Origin: Sphaerisporangium corydalis
GTDB lineage: Bacteria > Actinomycetota > Actinomycetes > Streptosporangiales > Streptosporangiaceae
Length of the DNA: 64,000 bases
Assembly (NCBI RefSeq): GCF_025506355.1
Contig: NZ_JANZYP010000028.1
Coordinates: forward strand, 1-64,000
Direction of reading: 5' to 3'
The notes beneath the pieces are model-generated. The model saw only the letters and a list, made by a program, of their open reading frames with translations. It was not told where the DNA came from and made no database searches. Each line of letters opens with the position of its first letter. Positions within the stretch are counted from its first letter, which is position 1. Both the position numbers and the translations under genes were made by a program. This document shows, one piece after another, positions 59,432-64,000 of the stretch.

Positions 59432-59592
59432 GAGGTGCGCTTGGCCCTGCGGCCGTAGCTCACGAAGAACAGGGCCACCAGGATGGCGCCGACGACGGCG
59501 ACCACGCCGCCGGCGGTCTTGTCGATCAGCAGGGTGACGATGACGGCTGCCGCGTAGACGAGCGGGACGACCACTCGCAGGTTCAAGCCCAT
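59428..59592 (-). CDS. Small membrane protein (54 residues)
   Basis: Found by reading the minus strand: MGLNLRVVVPLVYAAAVIVT, LLIDKTAGG, then VVAVVGAILVALFFVSYGRRAKRTS. Two hydrophobic segments with a basic tail. The ATG at 59592 has AAAGGAGCACATC before it. I do not recognise the family. It lies between the VOC and halogenase genes and may serve in export or immunity of the RiPP. Confidence 0.72.
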   Translation of the reverse strand: MGLNLRVVVPLVYAAAVIVTLLIDKTAGGVVAVVGAILVALFFVSYGRRAKRTS

Positions 59593-59731
59593 GATGTGCT
59601 CCTTTGGACGGGGTGAGGCCCAAATGCATCATCGGCCATCTGACATGACCGGTCCAGAATATCGCCAAGAATAGGTCATAACATACGCATCCACCGTCCG
59701 ACGCGTACGTAGTTCGTCGCGGCCCATGCGT

Positions 59732-59739
59732 AATACGTA
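59732..59739. promoter_or_regulatory. AATACGTA motif in the halogenase promoter
   Basis: AATACGTA in the region 59593-59782 between the small membrane protein and halogenase genes. ATACGCATCC at 59683-59692 is also found in the YcaO promoter region. Confidence 0.5.
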
Positions 59740-59782
59740 ATTCCCAACGCGACTTGTACCGATAAATGCGGAGGACTGGCTG

Positions 59783-61216
59783 ATGGCGAAGAAAGTCTTG
59801 GTTATCGGAGGCGGCCCCGCCGGCTCGATCACGGCGGCGCTTCTCGCGCGGCGGGGGGTGGACGTCCGCCTTTTGGAACGCGAGATATTTCCCCGATACC
59901 ACATCGGTGAGTCGGTCTCCCCATCGTGCCGGGCGATCATCGACTACGCCGGCGCGCACGACAAGATCGAGGCCCGCGGCTACACGGTGAAGGAGGGCAT
60001 CCTGCTGCGCTGGGGCACCGAACGCGACTGGACCATCGACTGGGCCAAGACGTTCGGGCCGAAGGTCCGCTCCTGGCAGGTGGACCGCGCCGACTTCGAC
60101 AAGGTGCTGCTCGACCACGCCGCCGAGCAGGGCGCCGAGGTCATCGAGGGCGCCCAGGTCAAGCGCGTCCACTTCGACGAGGGACGGGCGCACGCCGCCG
60201 ACTGGACCTACCGGGGCACCACCGCCACCGAGGACTTCGACTTCCTGGTCGACGCCTCCGGCCGCGCGGGCGTGCTGTCGGTCCGGCACCTCCACGACCG
60301 CAGGCCGCACGACATCTTCCGCAACGTGGCCATCTGGGGCTACTACCAGGGCGGCGCCCTGCTGCCGGACACCCCCGGCGGCGGGATCAACGTGATCTCC
60401 TCGCCCGAGGGCTGGTACTGGGTCATCCCGCTGCGTGACGACGTCTACAGCGTCGGGTTCGTCACCCACCAGACCCGGTTCCTTGAGCGCAGGGGCGCCT
60501 TCGGCTCGGCCGAGGAGATGTTCCGCGCCCTGGTCGCCGAGTCGCCCACCGTCGCCGAACTGGTCGCCACCGGCACCCCCGACGGCCCCGTCCGCGTCGA
60601 GCAGGACTTCTCCTACGTCGCCGACACCTTCTGCGGCCCGGGGTACTTCACCGCCGGGGACGCCGCCTGCTTCCTCGACCCGCTGCTGTCCACGGGCGTC
60701 CACCTGGCCATGTACAGCGGCCTGCTCGCCGCCGCCTCCATCACCGCCACGGTGGACGGCGACGTCGGCGAGCTGGAGGCGCGCGGCTTCTACGAGTCGC
60801 TCTACCGCAACTCCTACGCCCGGCTGCTGGCCATGGTCTCCGCCGTCTACCGGCAGTACCGGGGCAGGGCCAGCTACTTCTGGCTCGCGCAGCGCCTGCT
60901 CAGGACCGAGCCCGCGCGGCGGCACGGCAACGCGTTCGCCTCCATCACCGCCGGCCTGTCGGACCTGTCGGACGCGAGCACGTCCGGCGGCACCGCGCCC
61001 ATGCACGAACTGGTCGCCGCCGCGCACACCGCCGAACTGCGCGCGGCCGGGAACGTCCCGTCCGAGGGGAGCACGCAGGCGCCGATGAAGATGGACGCCA
61101 ACGACCTGTACGACGCCGCCACCGGCCTGTACCTGGTCACCGACCCCGTCCTCGGCATCCGCAGGGCCAGGACCGCCGCCGCGCCCGCCGCCACCGGCCT
61201 GACCTTCACCCGGTGA
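59783..61216 (+). CDS. Flavin-dependent halogenase
   Basis: 477 residues. FAD site GGGPAGSITAALLARRG near 9; the halogenase motif WxWxIP is present as EGWYWVIPLRDD near 212; FTAGDAACFLDPLLSTGVHLAMYSG near 290 resembles the carrier-bound and small-molecule halogenases (CndH/CmlS type). These enzymes make HOCl from FADH2, O2 and chloride. The substrate may be a ring or side chain of the peptide. It stands alone with its own promoter. Its stop is duplicated downstream. Confidence 0.88.
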   Translation: MAKKVLVIGGGPAGSITAALLARRGVDVRLLEREIFPRYHIGESVSPSCRAIIDYAGAHDKIEARGYTVKEGILLRWGTERDWTIDWAKTFGPKVRSWQVDRADFDKVLLDHAAEQGAEVIEGAQVKRVHFDEGRAHAADWTYRGTTATEDFDFLVDASGRAGVLSVRHLHDRRPHDIFRNVAIWGYYQGGALLPDTPGGGINVISSPEGWYWVIPLRDDVYSVGFVTHQTRFLERRGAFGSAEEMFRALVAESPTVAELVATGTPDGPVRVEQDFSYVADTFCGPGYFTAGDAACFLDPLLSTGVHLAMYSGLLAAASITATVDGDVGELEARGFYESLYRNSYARLLAMVSAVYRQYRGRASYFWLAQRLLRTEPARRHGNAFASITAGLSDLSDASTSGGTAPMHELVAAAHTAELRAAGNVPSEGSTQAPMKMDANDLYDAATGLYLVTDPVLGIRRARTAAAPAATGLTFTR

Positions 61217-61239
61217 CCGCCTATACCTTCACCCGGTGA
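61202..61239 (+). repeat. Direct repeat spanning the halogenase stop codon
   Basis: ACCTTCACCCGGTGA at 61202-61216 and 61225-61239, identical, period 23. The first ends in the TGA stop. A weaker copy (CCTTCTCCGGTGA) follows at 61250. Confidence 0.9.
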
Positions 61240-61303
61240 ACCCCCTGGCCCTTCTCCGGTGACACCGCACCCGGCGCCGCCCGTCACCCGCCCCCGCGGC
61301 GGA

Positions 61304-61331
61304 CGGCGCCGGACCGGAGTGAGCGGCGCCG
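61304..61331. terminator. Candidate hairpin between convergent genes
   Basis: CGGCGCCG at 61304-61311 and 61324-61331, with a 12-base loop, between the halogenase gene and the convergent secreted-protein gene. The arms are self-complementary, so the call is weak. Confidence 0.35.
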
Positions 61332-61341
61332 CCCGCGCGGG

Positions 61342-61911
61342 TCAGGCGACGCGCACCAGGTCCATCTGGAAGTTCTGCCGCCAGGTCTGCCCGCCGTCGA
61401 GCGTGAACTCGCCGATCTCGTGCCAGGTCCTGCGGGTGAACTGCAGCGTGTACCGAATCGTCGTGCTGGGGGTCTGCAGGCTCCACTGGAAGGTGTCGTC
61501 ACCGACCACGGGCGCCACCGTTGTCACGAAGCCTTGGGAGAACGCCTCCCAGCGGTACTGCGCGGTGACGTCGTTGTAGTTGATCACCGCGAGCGCGGTG
61601 TCCACGACCCGCCGGGGATCGGCCCTGTCCCGCCCCTCGCCCTCGACGGAGATCACCAGGCCGCCCACCTGGCGCCGTACGCGCTCGGTCTGCAGGAACT
61701 CCTGCCGGACACCGGAGCTCCCGATGGTCCAGCCGGTCCCCGCCCACCTGCCGACCATGAACCCCAGCTTCTCCATCGCGGAGAGCTGCGTGGGAACGTC
61801 GGTGACCTTCGCCGCGCTCGCCGAATCGGCCACCGCGGCGCTGGAGACGGCCCCCGCCGTCAACGTCAGCACGCAGCCGAAAGCAAGCAGTAACCGCCCT
61901 AATCGCATCAT
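61342..61911 (-). CDS. Secreted protein, DUF1579-like
   Basis: 189 residues. The N-terminus (RLGRLLLAFGCVLTLTAGAVSSAAVADSASA) is a signal peptide. The mature part is a beta-barrel-like sequence (MEKLGFMVGRWAGTGWTIGSSG, RQEFLQTERVRRQVGGLVISVEGEG, ending FTRRTWHEIGEFTLDG) similar to DUF1579/lipocalin-like domains. Function unknown. It is convergent with the halogenase gene and may not belong to the RiPP cluster. Confidence 0.78.
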   Translation of the reverse strand: MMRLGRLLLAFGCVLTLTAGAVSSAAVADSASAAKVTDVPTQLSAMEKLGFMVGRWAGTGWTIGSSGVRQEFLQTERVRRQVGGLVISVEGEGRDRADPRRVVDTALAVINYNDVTAQYRWEAFSQGFVTTVAPVVGDDTFQWSLQTPSTTIRYTLQFTRRTWHEIGEFTLDGGQTWRQNFQMDLVRVA

Positions 61912-61968
61912 GCGCCGATCTTCACACAGGCCGGGCCACGTCCCCCACCCCCTCCGGTCCCGGTCCGG

Positions 61969-64000
61969 TCACGCGAGAGACGCGCCGCCGGAACGCGGCG
62001 AGGCGGCCTCCCCGCCCGGCCCGTGCTGGAGCGCGGCCGACCTCAGGACCGCCAGGAACGGGGATCCCGCCGAGGTGCGTACCGGCCCGCCGCCGGTGTG
62101 CCCGGCGTCCCCGGTGCGGTGCTGGACGGCGTACAGGTCGCGGGCCCGCCGGTAGGCGTCGCGGGCCTCCTCGGCCCGGGCGAGCGCCTCGTACGCGTCG
62201 CCGAGCCGCATCAGGGTGTCGGCCTCCTGGTAGCTGTTGCCGAGCTCGCGGTACCGGGCCAGGGCGTCCTCGTAGTGGCACACGGCGCACTCGTGCCGGC
62301 CGGTGCGGTGGGCGATGAAGCCGAGGCTGTCCAGGCTGATGGCCTCGTTCGCCCCGTCACCGTGCTCGCGCTGCAGGTCCAGCGCCCGCTCGCAGTGCGA
62401 CCTGCCGCGCTCGTAGTCGCCGAGGCGCGCGTGGTACCAGCCGACGGCGTTGAGCGCCTGCGCCTGCCAGACGGGGGCGGGCAGCGTCTGGAACTGGCGC
62501 AGGGCGCGCTCGGCGTGGACCAGGGCGTGATGGTCGGCCCCCTGCCTGCCCCACGCCACCGCGATGGCCATGTTGGTGTGGGCCTGCTGCGGGACGTCGC
62601 CGCTCCGCTCGGTGAGCGCCAGCGCGCGCGACAGGTGGTGGAAGGCCTCGGCGGACGAGCCCGCTCGGGAGCAGGCCTGCCCGAGGCGGCGATGGGCCAG
62701 GCTGAGCGCCGCCGGGTCGCCCAGGTGCCGGGCGGCCACCAGCCCGGACCGCCAGATGCCGAGGTGGTCGGGCAGGTGACCCCGCCGGTGGTGGAAGCCG
62801 AACAGGCACAGCGTCAGCCGCCAGACCAGGGGGTACCACCCCTGGTCCAGGGCCAGGTCGTGCACGGCGACCAGGCACGCGTGCTCGGCGTCGAACCACG
62901 CCAGCGCCGACGTCACGCCTGTGAGCGGCTCCGGCTCGCATCCGGCCGGGGGCGGCCCGATCTCGAACGGCAGGTGGTGGGGGTCGATGAGCCGGTTGGC
63001 CGCGTAGGCGGTGTGCAGGTAGAAGTCGGCCAGGCGGCGCAGCGCGGCGGTGCGGAACCGCGAGGCGAGGACGCGGCCGGCCTGCTCGGCCGCGTAGATC
63101 TGGACGAGGTCGTGCATCCGGTACCGGCCGGGCACGTGCTCCTGGAGCAGGTTGGCGCCGTGCAGCCGCTCCATCGTCCGGCGGGCGCCCGCCCGGGGCA
63201 GGCCGATGAGGCAGGCGGCGGCGCCGTGGCCGATGTCCGGCCCGGGGCCGGTCGCCAGGAGCTCCAGGGCGAGGGCCTCCTGGTGGCCGATCTCGCGGTG
63301 GGAGGTGGCGAACACCGCGCGCAGGCTCGACTCGGTGTCCTCTTCGGTGTCGAGCAGGTCCAGGCGGGTGCGCTCGTCGCCGAGTTCCCCGGCCAGCACC
63401 GCCAGTGGCACGTCAGGCCGCCGCGTGGCGTGCTCGGCCGCGATCACCAGGGCCAGCGGAAGGTGCGCGCACAGGTTCGCCAGATCGGCCGCGGCCTCCG
63501 GCTGGGCGCTGATCCGGTCGCGCCCGAGCACCGCGCCGAGCAGGCCGACCGACTCGGCGGGGGAGAGCTGGCCGACGGTGACGGGACGGGCGCCGTCCCG
63601 CGCGACCAGGCCGCCCAACCGGCTGCGGCTGGTGACCAGCACCAGCGAGCCCGAGCCGGGCAGCAGCGGCCGCACCTGGGCGCTGTCGCGCGCGTCGTCC
63701 AGGACCATGAGGACCCGCCGGCCGGCCAGCACGCTGCGGAGCAGCGCCGAACGGGCGTCCACCTGGTCGGGGATGCGTTCGGACGGGACCTCCAGCGCCC
63801 GCAACGTCATCTCCAGGGCGGCCCCCGGCTCCAGCGGCGCGCGGGACCGGAACCCGCGGAGGTTGAGGTAGAGCTGCCCGTCGGGGAAGCGGGCCGCCAC
63901 CCGGTGTGCCCAGTGCACGGCGAGCGTCGTCTTCCCTGCCCCGCCCATCCCGCTGACCACGGAGATCACGGTCGCGTCCGGCGGGGCTTCCCCTGGCGGT
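61969..64000 (-). CDS. NB-ARC/TPR regulator, 5' end beyond the window
   Basis: The 3' 677 or so codons of a longer gene. Read from the window edge: the NB-ARC P-loop SVVSGMGGAGKTTLAVHWA, then VLMVLDDARDSAQVRPLLPG (Walker B), LVLVTSRSRLGGLV, and LCAHLPLALVIAAEH. After about 270 residues come TPR-like helices with repeated patterns (LAHRRLGQACSRAGSSAEAFHHLSRAL, and so on). This is the C-terminal part of AfsR/SARP-type regulators; the N-terminal OmpR-like HTH and BTAD domain would lie outside the window. An internal Met near 63969 is not the start. Confidence 0.85.
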   Translation of the reverse strand, partial: PPGEAPPDATVISVVSGMGGAGKTTLAVHWAHRVAARFPDGQLYLNLRGFRSRAPLEPGAALEMTLRALEVPSERIPDQVDARSALLRSVLAGRRVLMVLDDARDSAQVRPLLPGSGSLVLVTSRSRLGGLVARDGARPVTVGQLSPAESVGLLGAVLGRDRISAQPEAAADLANLCAHLPLALVIAAEHATRRPDVPLAVLAGELGDERTRLDLLDTEEDTESSLRAVFATSHREIGHQEALALELLATGPGPDIGHGAAACLIGLPRAGARRTMERLHGANLLQEHVPGRYRMHDLVQIYAAEQAGRVLASRFRTAALRRLADFYLHTAYAANRLIDPHHLPFEIGPPPAGCEPEPLTGVTSALAWFDAEHACLVAVHDLALDQGWYPLVWRLTLCLFGFHHRRGHLPDHLGIWRSGLVAARHLGDPAALSLAHRRLGQACSRAGSSAEAFHHLSRALALTERSGDVPQQAHTNMAIAVAWGRQGADHHALVHAERALRQFQTLPAPVWQAQALNAVGWYHARLGDYERGRSHCERALDLQREHGDGANEAISLDSLGFIAHRTGRHECAVCHYEDALARYRELGNSYQEADTLMRLGDAYEALARAEEARDAYRRARDLYAVQHRTGDAGHTGGGPVRTSAGSPFLAVLRSAALQHGPGGEAASPRSGGASLA

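Noticed and set aside
61969-64000. Complete gene starting at 63969
   Set aside because: The Met/Val at 63969 lies directly before a P-loop in the middle of the NB-ARC domain, and the frame continues to the window edge, so the gene is cut by the window.

Overview
The window looks like chromosome from a high-GC filamentous actinomycete, most likely of the Streptosporangiales (Nonomuraea, Streptosporangium or Actinomadura type). The grounds are about 70% GC, many GTG starts, 4-base start/stop overlaps, families such as DUF1360, DUF4235 and GPGG small membrane proteins, a large LuxR regulator, and specialised-metabolite genes. The taxonomic placement is inference. I saw no rRNA, tRNA, IS element, phage gene or CRISPR array.

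0-10 kb is a set of small stress and envelope genes: PRC-barrel, minimal nucleotidyltransferase, DUF1360, small membrane proteins, BON-domain protein with a metallophosphoesterase, two glycosyltransferases, a short-chain dehydrogenase, DUF4235 and an 11-residue-repeat protein. Several have upstream GTTT-N13..16-GGGTA elements that resemble alternative (SigB/SigF/SigH-type) stress sigma promoters. 10-20 kb holds a sensor kinase/LuxR regulator pair, a TetR regulator with a palindromic operator, a secreted ricin-type lectin, a MaoC hydratase, an NlpC/P60 hydrolase, and a four-gene minus-strand cassette (cytosolic coiled coil, vWA-like lipoprotein, two membrane proteins) that I cannot match to a named system. 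20-29 kb has an ABC-F protein, a metallophosphoesterase coupled to a phosphopantetheinyl transferase, an ABM-domain protein, a GAF protein, an esterase and a three-gene ABC-2 exporter.

28.8-33.6 kb is a KaiB-KaiC-histidine kinase operon, divergent from a LuxR-type response regulator and a second histidine kinase. KaiC has two ATPase domains, but the two autophosphorylated residues of cyanobacterial KaiC align to Ala-Gly. 33.9-35.8 kb is a cassette of a 14-Cys protein, a Tat-signal protein and a MauE-like redox membrane protein.

35.8-61.2 kb is a RiPP gene cluster of the azol(in)e (TOMM/LAP) type. It has a giant LuxR-family regulator, a fused E1-like/YcaO cyclodehydratase, a SagB-type dehydrogenase, an HlyD-like protein, two NHLM-type exporters (one with a C39 leader peptidase), two YCII proteins, a P450-methyltransferase-small membrane protein operon, the precursor gene, an ABC exporter pair, a second P450, an amine oxidase, a Rieske oxygenase, a hydrolase, a VOC protein and a flavin-dependent halogenase. 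The precursor (124 residues) has a nitrile-hydratase-like leader and a core ending in four Cys, one Pro, four Cys and one Thr. The expected chemistry is conversion of the Cys block to thiazol(in)es, followed by oxidation, methylation and possibly halogenation, with leader removal during export. The 8-mer AATACGTA lies in all three main promoter regions of the cluster and may be its pathway-specific operator.

The window ends inside an AfsR/NB-ARC-TPR type regulator. A recurring oddity is short tandem duplication around stop codons: at eight gene ends a 13-28 bp segment next to or including the stop codon is repeated 18-51 bp away.
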